DNA from: REEB95 sp035632055
GTDB lineage: Bacteria; Pseudomonadota; Alphaproteobacteria; ATCC43930; CGMCC-115725
Assembly: GCA_035632055.1 (NCBI GenBank)
Contig: DASQHO010000062.1
Span: forward strand, 15,228-79,227
Length of the DNA: 64,000 nt
Reading direction: 5' to 3'
The notes beneath the pieces were generated by a model. It was not told where the DNA came from, ran no database searches, and was given only the letters and a program-made list of their open reading frames with translations. The position numbers and the translations under genes were made by a program. Shown here in pieces: positions 24,596 through 33,841 of the stretch (position 1 is its first letter; the number at the start of each line of letters is the position of its first letter).

Positions 24596-27500
24596 CTAAA
24601 TTTCAGCCACTTCGCGGATCCCGGGCACGGTCTGGAGCGTGGCAGCGAGCCGCGGCGTGACTTTGAAGCCACCGGGCAGCGTAATCTCGACTTCGCGCGC
24701 ATCGTCCAAGGCGACCACCACGCTGACGCGCCCGCGGCCGCCGCTTTCGCTGGCAACCGCCTTGCGCACGCCAGATAGCGCCTCTTCCCGCTCCACCACC
24801 AGCCGCAGCCCGGCCGCGGCACCGGCCGCCACCTTATCGAGCGCCTCGATACGCTGTGCGGTCAGCCGGTAGGTGTCGCCGTCGACGCGGATATCGGCGG
24901 TGATAAGCAGCGGCTGGCTGGATTCGAGCAGGGTGCGGCAGTCGCGCAACACTTCGAAGAATGCCATCACCTCATAGACGCCGCTCATGTCCGAAACCTG
25001 GAGAAACGCGAACCGGTTGCCGCGCGCCGAAGTGCGCTCCTTGCTGGCGATGACGACGCCGGCGAGCTTGACGCGCGTTTCTGCGCCGGCTGGTCGCCGT
25101 CCCAGATCGGCGAAGCGCAGCACACCCAAACGCGCGAGGCTCTTGCCATAGGGATTAAGCGGATGGCTCGACAGGTAGAAGCCGATCGCCTCGAATTCCT
25201 TCTGCAGCCGTTCCGCCAGTGGCCAATCGATGATCGCCGGCAGCGCCGGACCTGCCGCCGGGCCGGCGCCGCCGCCGAACAGGTTAACCTGCTGGCTGGC
25301 GCGCTCGTTGGCGGCGGCATTGGCGTGGCGCAACAGCAACTCGATGGCGGCGAAGGCCTGCGCCCGGTTGGGTGCAATGGCGTCGAAGGCACCGGCCTTC
25401 ACCAGGCTCTCGAATTGCCGCTTGTTAAAGTGCTTGGGGTCGATGCGCGCCGAGAAATCGAACAAATCCTTGAACGGCCCACGGGCGGCGCGCTCGGCGG
25501 CGACTTGGCGCATCGCTGCCGATCCCACGCCCTTGACCGCGGCGAGCGCGTAGCGGATCGCGCCGCCCTCGCCCGCCACCTCAACCGCGAACTCGACGTC
25601 GGAGCGGTTGATGTCGGGTGGCAGCAATTTGATGCCGAGCCGGTCGCATTCCTGGCGGAAGACGTTGAGCTTATCGGTGTTGCCGAGATCGAGTGTCATC
25701 GACGCCGCCAGGAACTCGACTGGATAATTCGCCTTGAGATAGGCGGTCTGGTACGCGACCAGCGCATAGGCTGCGGCGTGTGATTTGTTGAAGCCATAGC
25801 CGGCGAACTTCGCCACCTGCTCGAAGATATATTCGGCGAGGCGGTCGTTGACGCCGTGTGCCTTGGCGCCATCGATGAACTGCTTACGCTGCGCCTCCAT
25901 CTCCGACTTGATCTTTTTGCCCATGGCGCGGCGCAGCAGGTCGGCGCTGCCGAGCGAATACCCCGACAGCACTTTGGCGATCTCCATCACCTGTTCCTGG
26001 TAGATGACGATCCCCTGGGTCTCCTCGAGAATCGGCTCGAGATCGGGATGCATGTATTCGGGGCGCTCGCTGCCATGCTTCACCGCGATGTAGCGCGGAA
26101 TGTTCTCCATCGGACCGGGGCGATAGAGCGCATTGACGGCGACGATGTCTTCGAAACGGTCGGCGTCGAGCTTCTTCAGCACGTCGCGCATGCCGGCACC
26201 TTCGAGCTGGAACACGCCGACGGTTTCGCCGCGCGCCAACAGCCGGAAGGTCTTGCTGTCGTCGAGTGGCAGGCTGCTGAGATCGATCGTAATACCGCGT
26301 GCCGCCAGCAACTCGCGCGCCTTGGCCAGCACGGTCAAGGTTTTGAGGCCGAGGAAGTCGAACTTCACCAGTCCGGCGGCCTCGACGTATTTCATGCTGA
26401 ACTGTGTCACCGGCATGGATGAACGCGGATCGCGATAGAGCGGCACAAGCTCGTCCAAAGGCCGGTCACCGATGACGACGCCGGCCGCGTGCGTCGAGGC
26501 GTGGCGGTAAAGCCCCTCGAGCTGCAGCGCGATCTTGATCAGCTGGGCGACCTGCGGATCGTCGTCGCGCATCTGTTGCAGCATCGGCTCGCCGTCAATC
26601 GCCTGCTGCAACGTCACCGGCGCCGCCGGATTGTTTGGCACCAGCTTGCAGATGCGGTCGACCTGGCCATAAGGCATGCCGAGAACGCGGCCGACGTCGC
26701 GTAGCACTGCGCGCGCCTGCAGCTTGCCAAAGGTGATGATCTGCGCCACGCGGTCGCTGCCATAGCGTTCCTGGACGTGGCGAATGACCTCGTCGCGCCG
26801 GTCCTGGCAAAAGTCGATGTCGAAGTCGGGCATCGACACGCGCTCGGGATTGAGGAAGCGCTCGAACAGCAGGCCGAGGCGCAGCGGATCGAGATCGGTG
26901 ATGGTCAGCGCCCAGGCGACGAGCGAGCCGGCGCCCGAGCCGCGGCCCGGCCCGACTGGAATGTTCTGGGCCTTGGCCCACTGGATGAACTCGGCGACGA
27001 TCAGGAAATAACCGGCGAAGCCCATTTTGACGATGACGTCGAGTTCGTAGACGAGCCGCTCGCGATAAGGCGCCGCCGCAGCTTCGCGTTGCGCAGCGTC
27101 GAGATCAGAGGGCAATACCTGCGCCAGACGGCGTTCCAGGCCCGCTTCTGCCGCTTGGCGCAGCTCCGCCGCCTCATCGCGGCCCGACTCGCTTTTGAAC
27201 GGTGGCAGGATGGGCTGGCGCGGTTCCGGCATGAAGGCGCAGCGCCGCGCGATCACCAGCGTGTTGTCGCAGGCCTCGGGCACGTCGGCAAAGGCGATAC
27301 GCATCTCGCTTGCCGATTTGAAGTAATGCTCAGGCGTTAGCCGCTTGCGGTTGCCGTCGGCGAGCGTCGTGCCTTGCGCGATGCACAGCAGCACGTCGTG
27401 CGCGTCGTAATCGTTGCGTTCAGCGAAATGCACGTCGTTTGTCGCGACCAGGGGCAGATTGTGCGCCAGCGCCATCTCGATCAGCGCGGCGTCAATCCGT

Positions 27501-28069
27501 TCCTCGATGGCGGTGTTGTGGCGCTGAAGCTCGATATAGAGTCGGCCGGGAAACAGGCTGACAAGCCGCGTCAACACCGCTTCGGCCGCCGGCGCCTGGC
27601 TTTCGCCCAACAGCCGCCCGATAGGGCCCGTGGGACCACCGGAAAGACAAATTAGGCCGTCGGTATGGCCTTCGAGCACAGCGAGGTCGAGCTGTGGCGT
27701 TTCGGCCGGCGCGCTTTCGAGGTGCGACTTGCTGACCAGCTTGAGTAGGTTGTGATAGCCGGCCTCGCTCTGCGCCAGCAGCACCACCGGGTCGGGCGGC
27801 AACGCCGGGCCGATACGCGCGACGCGGTTGCCGCCCTCGCTTTCACTGCGGCGGATACCGAGCTCGCAACCGACAATCGGCTGCACGCCCGCCTCGCTCG
27901 TCGCCATGGCAAACTCCAGCGCGCCGAACAAATTGCCCGAATCGGCAATCGCTACCGCCGGCATGGCATGACGACGGCACAGCGCGGCTAGATCCTTGAT
28001 CTTGATGGCGCCGGACGACAGCGAATAGGCCGAGTGAACCCGCAGATGAACGAAATCGGCATGCGCCAT
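24596..28069 (-). CDS. dnaE: DNA polymerase III alpha subunit
   Basis: Replicative DNA polymerase catalytic subunit of about 1157 residues (DnaE1 type). The order is PHP domain (FVHLRVHSAYSL, near 5), palm with the catalytic aspartates in PDFDIDF (about 416-422), fingers, helix-hairpin-helix region and a C-terminal OB fold (near 1000) that binds single-stranded DNA. The frame allows a start seven codons earlier at 28090. The ATG at 28069 is preferred because family members begin with a similar MxHxxFVHLR. Separated from lolD by a group of small accessory genes. Confidence 0.96.
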   Translation of the reverse strand: MAHADFVHLRVHSAYSLSSGAIKIKDLAALCRRHAMPAVAIADSGNLFGALEFAMATSEAGVQPIVGCELGIRRSESEGGNRVARIGPALPPDPVVLLAQSEAGYHNLLKLVSKSHLESAPAETPQLDLAVLEGHTDGLICLSGGPTGPIGRLLGESQAPAAEAVLTRLVSLFPGRLYIELQRHNTAIEERIDAALIEMALAHNLPLVATNDVHFAERNDYDAHDVLLCIAQGTTLADGNRKRLTPEHYFKSASEMRIAFADVPEACDNTLVIARRCAFMPEPRQPILPPFKSESGRDEAAELRQAAEAGLERRLAQVLPSDLDAAQREAAAAPYRERLVYELDVIVKMGFAGYFLIVAEFIQWAKAQNIPVGPGRGSGAGSLVAWALTITDLDPLRLGLLFERFLNPERVSMPDFDIDFCQDRRDEVIRHVQERYGSDRVAQIITFGKLQARAVLRDVGRVLGMPYGQVDRICKLVPNNPAAPVTLQQAIDGEPMLQQMRDDDPQVAQLIKIALQLEGLYRHASTHAAGVVIGDRPLDELVPLYRDPRSSMPVTQFSMKYVEAAGLVKFDFLGLKTLTVLAKARELLAARGITIDLSSLPLDDSKTFRLLARGETVGVFQLEGAGMRDVLKKLDADRFEDIVAVNALYRPGPMENIPRYIAVKHGSERPEYMHPDLEPILEETQGIVIYQEQVMEIAKVLSGYSLGSADLLRRAMGKKIKSEMEAQRKQFIDGAKAHGVNDRLAEYIFEQVAKFAGYGFNKSHAAAYALVAYQTAYLKANYPVEFLAASMTLDLGNTDKLNVFRQECDRLGIKLLPPDINRSDVEFAVEVAGEGGAIRYALAAVKGVGSAAMRQVAAERAARGPFKDLFDFSARIDPKHFNKRQFESLVKAGAFDAIAPNRAQAFAAIELLLRHANAAANERASQQVNLFGGGAGPAAGPALPAIIDWPLAERLQKEFEAIGFYLSSHPLNPYGKSLARLGVLRFADLGRRPAGAETRVKLAGVVIASKERTSARGNRFAFLQVSDMSGVYEVMAFFEVLRDCRTLLESSQPLLITADIRVDGDTYRLTAQRIEALDKVAAGAAAGLRLVVEREEALSGVRKAVASESGGRGRVSVVVALDDAREVEITLPGGFKVTPRLAATLQTVPGIREVAEI

Positions 28070-28143
28070 GACGGCAGCTTCGCACATCATCCATTACGCT
28101 CAAAGCGGCGCGGCGCATTTGCCTCGATGATTTGAACAGCCCC

Positions 28144-28803
28144 TCAATCTCCCGCTGACACGGGGTCTTTGCTCTCGCCAGTTGCGGGAGGAGCACTAGG
28201 GTGAAGGGCGCTGCCGATGCGCTCGAGTTTCCGTGTCGACTCGGAAATTGGCTTCGTTTTGTCGATTTTAATTTTTTCGGCGGTATCGGCCGTCGCATCG
28301 AACCCCGCGACCGCCACGGCAATCGGCGGCGGCACGGCTTCACCGCGCCGCTGCGCCTGGCGGCGTTCGAGTTGCATCTGGGCGCGACGCAGGGCGCGGT
28401 CGATGATCGCCTCGTAGTGGACTACCCGCGGGATGTTGGGGCCGGCATGCCGGAAGGCGTGACCGATTCCCGCATCGTGGATGCCCCATTTGTCGAAATC
28501 ATCCATGGCTCTTTCGATCAGCCCGGCCTCCGCGCGGGCGCCCCGCCGCAATCGCCAGGCGCACATCACGATACGCTCGACCAATTCCTCTTCGACCGCA
28601 TCGGCCGGTTCGTAAGCGGCCCGGAGTTCGGCATGGAAGGCGGCAAAGCTTGCCGCCGTCTCGTCGAACAGCACGACCTGCTCCGCCGTCAGGCCATGCC
28701 GCAATGCATTGCGGGCGGCCACCGCCTTGCCTGCGTTGGTCTTGGGCCCAGTGCTTCTGGCCGCATTGCGCCGGTTGGCCGCGAGTTGGGCCTTACTGGC
28801 CAT
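28144..28803 (-). CDS. Conserved hypothetical protein with ARSTGPKT motif
   Basis: A 219-residue protein of a widespread uncharacterised family, recognisable by the N-terminal signature QLAANRRNAARSTGPKT followed by GKAVAARNALRHGL. The middle (VEEELVERIVMCAWRLRRGARAEAGLIERA) is helical and highly charged, and the C-terminal third is low complexity with no clear domain. The ATG at 28803 is chosen because the signature follows at once; an upstream extension would cross the promoter. An elaborate CGTACA palindrome lies 12-51 bases before the start, so the gene is probably tightly regulated, perhaps by its own product or by an unlinked repressor. The biochemical role is unknown. Confidence 0.7.
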   Translation of the reverse strand: MASKAQLAANRRNAARSTGPKTNAGKAVAARNALRHGLTAEQVVLFDETAASFAAFHAELRAAYEPADAVEEELVERIVMCAWRLRRGARAEAGLIERAMDDFDKWGIHDAGIGHAFRHAGPNIPRVVHYEAIIDRALRRAQMQLERRQAQRRGEAVPPPIAVAVAGFDATADTAEKIKIDKTKPISESTRKLERIGSALHPSAPPATGESKDPVSAGD

Positions 28804-28814
28804 CGTTTGCCTCC

Positions 28815-28854
28815 TGTACGCTATATGTACGCTATTACGTACACTAAGCGTACA
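28815..28854. promoter_or_regulatory. Nested four-copy TGTACG/CGTACA operator
   Basis: Two direct TGTACG boxes (28815-28820, 28826-28831) spaced 11 bases apart are mirrored by two CGTACA boxes (28838-28843, 28849-28854), also 11 apart, all symmetric about 28834.5. One helical turn between copies and exact dyad symmetry suggest cooperative binding of two dimers or a tetramer. The element sits between the divergent hypothetical and YciI-like genes and within the likely promoter of the former. Confidence 0.6.
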
Positions 28855-28933
28855 CATGCTGTCAACGCCCCGGTTTCGAAGGTGGCGGCGGTGGCTGCCG
28901 CGAGGCATAACCACGGCACAATCGGGGGAAAAG

Positions 28934-29251
28934 ATGTTGTTCATTGTCTATGCCGAGGATAACGAGGCGATATCGGCGGAAATCCGCCAGTCGAAAACGC
29001 CGGAGCATCTCGCCTATCTCGATCGCTACAAGGATGTGATCGTGCTGGCCGGCGCACTGCTGACCGACGATGCGGGAAAACGCGTCGGTAGCGTCTCGAT
29101 CATCAACGTCAAGAACCGCGCCGCTGCCGAGGCCTTCGTCGCCGGCGAGCCATTCCGCAATGCGGGGCTCTATCGCTCGATCAAGATCAGCCGCATGCGC
29201 AAGGGCCAGTGGAATCCGGCCGCGGCGCCCAAGACGGCAGAAGGCGATTAG
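28934..29251 (+). CDS. YciI-like protein
   Basis: A 105-residue protein with the dimeric ferredoxin-like fold of the YciI family. It begins MLFIVYAEDN, has HLAYLDRYKDVIVLAGALL in the middle and ends with the KNRAAAEAFVAGEPFRNAGLYRS pattern typical of the family, shown here in pieces. YciI homologues are proposed small-molecule lyases or hydrolases; the conserved active-site histidine is present as H in EHLAYL. A GGGGGAAAAG ribosome-binding site supports the ATG at 28934. It is divergent from the gene behind the CGTACA operator and may share its control. Confidence 0.85.
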   Translation: MLFIVYAEDNEAISAEIRQSKTPEHLAYLDRYKDVIVLAGALLTDDAGKRVGSVSIINVKNRAAAEAFVAGEPFRNAGLYRSIKISRMRKGQWNPAAAPKTAEGD

Positions 29252-29463
29252 AGGGGCCGGAGGGTGACAGGCCGCCGAACTGGATCAGACTGCATGTCGA
29301 GCCGGCGGATCACCGCGGCGGCTTCGAGCCAGGCGCGTGATTGGCCGAAATCGCCGGTCGCGATGTAGCTTGCGGCGCGCTGGTCGGCGATGATCCCGGC
29401 GCTTCGTCCATACACTTTGATCGTCTCGCGCGCCAGGCGGTCAATCGTCGTTTCCCGTGCCAT
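29248..29463 (-). CDS. Small hypothetical protein, 71 residues
   Basis: Not recognised as a named family. The product is helical and amphipathic (TIDRLARETIKVYGRSAG, QRAASYIATGDFGQSRAWL, EAAAVIRRLD), with no membrane segment. The start ATG at 29463 has a canonical AGGAGG eight bases upstream, which makes expression likely. It is convergent with the YciI-like gene and lies 26 bases after the cold-shock gene, suggesting a csp-small protein operon. Similar short proteins occur in alphaproteobacteria, but I know no assigned function. Confidence 0.6.
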   Translation of the reverse strand: MARETTIDRLARETIKVYGRSAGIIADQRAASYIATGDFGQSRAWLEAAAVIRRLDMQSDPVRRPVTLRPL

Positions 29464-29489
29464 GTCTGCCTCCTGCCCGCACGCGCCCG

Positions 29490-29693
29490 TCAGGGCGCCG
29501 GCCCGATGATCGTCATCGACCGCTCGCCCTGATCGAACGTGACCTCGAAGACAAGGCGCTGACCAACTGTAAGCGTCTTCATTCCCGCACGTTCGACCGT
29601 CGAAATATGGATAAAAACCGCCGGCCCGCCATCTTCGGGTGCGATGAACCCATACCGTTTCTTGGAATTGAACGATGTCACCGTGCCGATCAT
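29490..29693 (-). CDS. Cold-shock domain protein
   Basis: A 67-residue single cold-shock domain that would bind single-stranded RNA or DNA. RNP1 is seen as KKRYGFI (residues 11-17) and RNP2 as AVFIHIS (25-31), and the rest follows the five-strand OB-fold pattern. RNP1 starts K-R-Y instead of the common K-G-F, a variation seen in some family members. The ATG at 29693 begins the domain exactly. It is followed by the 71-residue gene. Role in cold shock or general RNA chaperoning cannot be decided. Confidence 0.88.
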   Translation of the reverse strand: MIGTVTSFNSKKRYGFIAPEDGGPAVFIHISTVERAGMKTLTVGQRLVFEVTFDQGERSMTIIGPAP

Positions 29694-29796
29694 GCCGGCT
29701 TCCGATTGGAAATGCCCAGGTCGACCGTGGCAACGACCGTACACAGCGGCACCGCTGCCATCACACCGGCTGCTACACTTGGCAACTGCTCCGGCT

Positions 29797-30255
29797 TCAT
29801 CGCGAAACCCGGAGCGGTGTGAACACCGCCGCTGGATTCGCCACGCGGCGCCGGCGCTCCCAGTCGCGCGCCCGGCGTTCCGCAGCCAGGATTTCCGTCG
29901 TCGTCAGCTGCGAGCGAACGCTGTCGTAGCCGTCCCGCGCGCGCTGGTGGTGAACGCCATTGAGGCCGTGCATCGCGACGATGAACCACTGACAAGCGCG
30001 GCCGCAATTCCGGTCGGAGGCCACTCCGGCGGCATAGAGCTCAGCGAGCCGCATCTGCGCACGCGGCTGACCATGCTCGGCTGCCCGCCGCAGCCATTTC
30101 ATGGCCTCGGTACGATTGCTCGCGATGGGAATGCCGTTGTCGTCGGTCGGACCGACCGCGTTGCCGTGATCGTCGATCCGGTTGTCATACATGACTCCGA
30201 GATTGTATTCGGCGTCCGGATCGCCCTTGTTGGCGGCCGCGATCAGGCGCTTCAT
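29797..30255 (-). CDS. Sel1-repeat (TPR-like) protein
   Basis: A 152-residue protein containing Sel1-like repeats, short helix-turn-helix units that mediate protein contacts. Repeat units are seen as NKGDPDAEYNLGVMYDN (9-25) and EAMKWLRRAAEHGQPRAQMR, followed by LAELYAAGV. No signal peptide is seen after the ATG at 30255, which is preceded by an AGGAG site, so it should be cytoplasmic. The C-terminus is arginine-rich. Partner unknown. The promoter region upstream contains two GC-rich inverted repeats and an AT-rich patch. Confidence 0.75.
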   Translation of the reverse strand: MKRLIAAANKGDPDAEYNLGVMYDNRIDDHGNAVGPTDDNGIPIASNRTEAMKWLRRAAEHGQPRAQMRLAELYAAGVASDRNCGRACQWFIVAMHGLNGVHHQRARDGYDSVRSQLTTTEILAAERRARDWERRRRVANPAAVFTPLRVSR

Positions 30256-30492
30256 CGGATACTCCTGGCAATTTCGGATCGCGGTGGGCCGGCCGTCGAT
30301 TTGGCCGGCGGCGTGTGAAACCGACATTAGAACAAATGGGGCGCGAGCGCCCGCATTACAATCGATCGGGCAGATATTTCGTAACCGGCCGTTCGTCAGC
30401 AAATCGATAAGCGGTTGTTATATTTGTCTAATATTTGGCGTTTGCGGCCACCCGGCCGCGCGCGACCCCGTCGCAGAGCTCGACATCACGGG

Positions 30493-31182
30493 CTACGCAG
30501 CCCGCCGCTCGGCAACCTTGCCGTCTTCGAGCGCGAGGATACGGTCCATGCGCCGCGCCAGCTCGAGATTGTGCGTCGCGATGAGCGCCGCGAGGCCAGT
30601 GCGCCGCACCAGATCAAGCAGCACCCCCACCACCTCGCCGGCGGTGTCATGGTCGAGATTGCCGGTCGGCTCGTCGCCGAGCAGCAGCTGCGGCCGGTTG
30701 GCGAGCGCGCGAACGATCGCGACTCGCTGCTGCTCACCGCCCGAAAGCCGCGCGGGCCGATGATCGGCGCGCGCCGTCAATCCCACCTGGCCGAGCAGTT
30801 CCATTGCCCGTGCCCGTGCGGCCCGTTTGCTCACGCCTGCGATCATCTGCGGCAGCATGACGTTTTCGGCAGCCGAGAACTCCGGCAGCAGCTGATGAAA
30901 CTGATAGACGAAGCCGATCGTGGCGCGGCGGACGGTCGTGCGCTCCTCGTCGCCCATGGCGCCGCAATCTCGGCCGCCGAGCAACACGGCGCCGCCGTCG
31001 GGCTTCTCCAAAAGGCCGGCAAGATGAAGCAAGGTCGACTTGCCGGCGCCCGAGGGCCCGACGAGCGCCGCAGTTTCACCCGCCTTGACGGTGAAATTCA
31101 CGCCACGTAGCACCGGCAGCTTGTTGCCGGCCTGGACGTAAGTGCGCACGACATCGCGCAGCGTCAGCGCGAAGTCACTCAT
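30493..31182 (-). CDS. lolD: Lipoprotein-releasing ABC transporter ATPase
   Basis: Cytoplasmic ATPase of 229 residues for the LolCDE machine, which extracts lipoproteins from the inner membrane for transfer to LolA. Walker A is GPSGAGKSTLL (43-53), followed by the Q-loop FVYQFHQLLPEF, signature LSGGEQQRVAI, Walker B LLLGDEPTGNLD and the switch histidine ATHN. LolD-specific is the FQFHxLLPEF-like segment. Its start overlaps the lolC stop by eight bases, completing a proS-lolC-lolD unit. Confidence 0.95.
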   Translation of the reverse strand: MSDFALTLRDVVRTYVQAGNKLPVLRGVNFTVKAGETAALVGPSGAGKSTLLHLAGLLEKPDGGAVLLGGRDCGAMGDEERTTVRRATIGFVYQFHQLLPEFSAAENVMLPQMIAGVSKRAARARAMELLGQVGLTARADHRPARLSGGEQQRVAIVRALANRPQLLLGDEPTGNLDHDTAGEVVGVLLDLVRRTGLAALIATHNLELARRMDRILALEDGKVAERRAA

Positions 31183-32422
31183 ACCGCAGCGCCTCGACAG
31201 GATCGAGGCGCGCCGCCCGCCAAGCCGGATAGATGGTCGCGAGAAACGACAGCGCCAGTGCCATGGCGACGACCGAGCCGACCTCGTACGGATCGAGGCG
31301 CGCCGGTATTTGCGTCAGGAAATAAATCTCGGGCGCGAACAGGTTGGTGCCGATGATGTCCTGGATGAACTGGCGGATGGCTTCGATATGCGCCGCGAAC
31401 TCGACGCCGAGGACGAAGCCCAACGCTGTGCCGACAACGCCGATCGAAGCGCCCGACAGCATGAAGATACGCAGGATCATGCCGCGCGTCGCACCCATCG
31501 TGCGCAGCACCGCGATGTCACGGCCCTTGTCCTTGACCAGCATGATCATGCTGGAGATGACGTTGAAGGCGGCGACGACAATGATCAGCGTCAAAATCAG
31601 GAACATGACGTTGCGTTCGATCTCGACGGCGTTGAAGAACGATAGGTTGCTCTGCTGCCAATCGAAAATACGCATGTGGCCGCCGAGCGCATTGCCCACC
31701 GCCTGGTCGTAGGCGCGTACGTCGTCGGGCTTGGCGACGAACACCGAGATTTCGGACACGGCGTTAGGCAGCTGGAAATAAGTCTGCGCCTGCGGCAACG
31801 GCATGAAGATGACGCCGCTGTCGAATTCGTACATGCCGACGTTGAAGGTGCCGGCGACGCGATAGGCCTTGATCCGTGGCATGGTGCCGAATGCCGTCGG
31901 CGTGCCCTGCGGCGAGATCAGCGTCACGCTGTCGCCGGGCCTTACACCGAGTTTGAAAGCAAGCCGCTGGCCGATGATGATGCCGCCGTCATTGAAGCCG
32001 GCGAGCGCGCCGGACGACAAGTTCTTGGCGATCAGATTTTGTGCTTCGATGGTTTGCGCGCTGACGCCGCGCACCAGCACGCCCGAAGACTGATCGCGCG
32101 AGGTCGCCATCACCTGGCCTTCGATCTCCGGGTAGGCCGCGGTGACGCCGGGCACCGCCTTGATCTTGGCTGCGATCTGGTCGAAATCGTTGAGCGGCGC
32201 ACCGGGCGTCGAATAGACCGTTATATGGCCGTTGAATCCCAAAATGCGGCCGAGCAGATCGGCGCGGAAGCCGTTCATCACGGCCATGACGATGATCAAG
32301 GTCGCGACGCCGAGCATAATGCCCAACAGCGAGAACACCGCGATCACCGATACGAAACCTTCCTGCCGCCGCGAACGCAGATAGCGAAAGGCGATCATCC
32401 GCTCGAATGCGCCGAGGATCAT
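31175..32422 (-). CDS. lolC: Lipoprotein-releasing system transmembrane protein
   Basis: Inner-membrane subunit of 415 residues of the LolC/LolE family. Four transmembrane helices are seen, one after the N-terminal FRYLRSRRQEGFVSVI motif and three in the C-terminal FtsX domain (MFLILTLIIVVAAFNVISS, and two later). They surround a periplasmic domain of about 200 residues. A single gene suggests a LolF-type homodimer with LolD. The ATG at 32422 overlaps the proS stop as ATGA, which fixes the start over longer alternatives. Confidence 0.94.
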   Translation of the reverse strand: MILGAFERMIAFRYLRSRRQEGFVSVIAVFSLLGIMLGVATLIIVMAVMNGFRADLLGRILGFNGHITVYSTPGAPLNDFDQIAAKIKAVPGVTAAYPEIEGQVMATSRDQSSGVLVRGVSAQTIEAQNLIAKNLSSGALAGFNDGGIIIGQRLAFKLGVRPGDSVTLISPQGTPTAFGTMPRIKAYRVAGTFNVGMYEFDSGVIFMPLPQAQTYFQLPNAVSEISVFVAKPDDVRAYDQAVGNALGGHMRIFDWQQSNLSFFNAVEIERNVMFLILTLIIVVAAFNVISSMIMLVKDKGRDIAVLRTMGATRGMILRIFMLSGASIGVVGTALGFVLGVEFAAHIEAIRQFIQDIIGTNLFAPEIYFLTQIPARLDPYEVGSVVAMALALSFLATIYPAWRAARLDPVEALRYE

Positions 32423-33729
32423 CGGAGGCCTACCAACCGCGCCACCGCTGCGTCGAGTGATAGCTCTTGCTTGACGCCGGTCTTGCGCTCCTTCACCTCC
32501 ACGACACCCTGCTTGAGGCCGCGCGGGCCGACGACCACCTGCCACGGCAGGCCGATCAGATCCATAGCCGCGAACTTGGCGCCGGGCGACTCCTCGCGCT
32601 CGTCGTACAGCGTGTCGATTCCCGATTTCGTCAGCCGCTCATAGAGCTGATCGCCGGCTTCGGCGCATTCTTTGTCGCTCGGCCGCAGATTGACCAAGCC
32701 GACACGAAACGGCGCGACGCTCTCCGGCCAAATGATGCCGACTTCATCGTGGGACGCCTCGATGATCGCGCCGACGAGGCGCGACACACCGATGCCGTAG
32801 GAGCCCATCTCGACTGCGACGGTGTCGCCCTTCGGACCGGCGACGGTCGCCTTCATCGGCGCCGAGTATTTGGTGCCGAAGTAGAAAAGCTGGCCGACTT
32901 CGATGCCGCGCGCTTCGCGCCGCCGTTCTTCGGGCACGCGCGCGAACGCCGCCGGATCGTGCTTCTCGTCGGTGGCGGCGTACCATTTCAGCAACTCATC
33001 CTGCACGGTCGGGCTCGCCGGATCGAGCTTGTCTTCGTCGAGCTGTTCGATCTCGCTGTCGAAGTAGAGCTGGCTTTCGCCGGTGTCGGCCTGGACGTGG
33101 AACTCGTGCGATAGGTCGCCACCGATCGGCCCCGTCGCTGCGCGCACCGGGATTGGCGTCAGGCCCATGCGCTTGAACGTCTTCATGTAAGCCTTGAACA
33201 TGCGGAAGTACGAAACCAGCGAGGCCGCCTTGTCGATGTCGAAGGAATAATTGTCCTTCATCAGGAATTCGCGGCCGCGCATGACACCGAAGCGTGGCCG
33301 CACCTCGTCGCGGAATTTCCATTGGATGTGATAGAGGTTTTTGGGCAAGTCGCGGTAGCTCCGCACCGCCTGGCGGAAGATTTCGGTGATCAACTCCTCG
33401 TTCGTCGGACCGTAGAGCATTTCGCGCTCGTGCCTGTCCTTGAGGCGCAGCATCTCCTCGCCGTAGTCCTCATAACGGCCGCTCTCGCGCCAGAGTTCCG
33501 CCGGCTGCAGCGTCGGCATAAGGAGTTCCTGCGCGCCTGCGGCGTCCTGCTCCTCGCGCACGATCTGCTCGACCTTCTGCAGCACGCGGAAACCCAGCGG
33601 CAGCCACGTATAGATGCCGGCCGCGGTCTGGCGGATCATGCCGGCGCGCAGCATCAAACGGTGCGACGCGATCTGCGCCTCGCTCGGCGTCTCCTTGAGC
33701 AGCGGCAGGAAATACTGGGACAGGCGCAT
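32419..33729 (-). CDS. proS: Prolyl-tRNA synthetase, short alphaproteobacterial type
   Basis: Class II aminoacyl-tRNA synthetase of 436 residues that charges tRNA-Pro. The protein is much shorter than the 570-residue enterobacterial enzyme because the editing insertion is absent, as is usual in alphaproteobacteria. Motif 2 is visible around KFRDEVRPRFGVMRGREF, and motif 3 in MGSYGIGVSRLVGA with its conserved arginine; the anticodon-binding domain follows. The ATG at 33729 starts at the family-typical MRLSQYFLPLL. It leads the proS-lolC-lolD operon. Confidence 0.95.
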   Translation of the reverse strand: MRLSQYFLPLLKETPSEAQIASHRLMLRAGMIRQTAAGIYTWLPLGFRVLQKVEQIVREEQDAAGAQELLMPTLQPAELWRESGRYEDYGEEMLRLKDRHEREMLYGPTNEELITEIFRQAVRSYRDLPKNLYHIQWKFRDEVRPRFGVMRGREFLMKDNYSFDIDKAASLVSYFRMFKAYMKTFKRMGLTPIPVRAATGPIGGDLSHEFHVQADTGESQLYFDSEIEQLDEDKLDPASPTVQDELLKWYAATDEKHDPAAFARVPEERRREARGIEVGQLFYFGTKYSAPMKATVAGPKGDTVAVEMGSYGIGVSRLVGAIIEASHDEVGIIWPESVAPFRVGLVNLRPSDKECAEAGDQLYERLTKSGIDTLYDEREESPGAKFAAMDLIGLPWQVVVGPRGLKQGVVEVKERKTGVKQELSLDAAVARLVGLR

Positions 33730-33841
33730 CGCGAGTCGGACCTTTCGGAGAGCGGAAATGGCGCCGCACTCTAGCCGAAGCCCGCGCAATAGGCCAAGAT
33801 GGCGCGGACTTCGGGTGACCAGCGCGGCGACGGGGGAAGCC

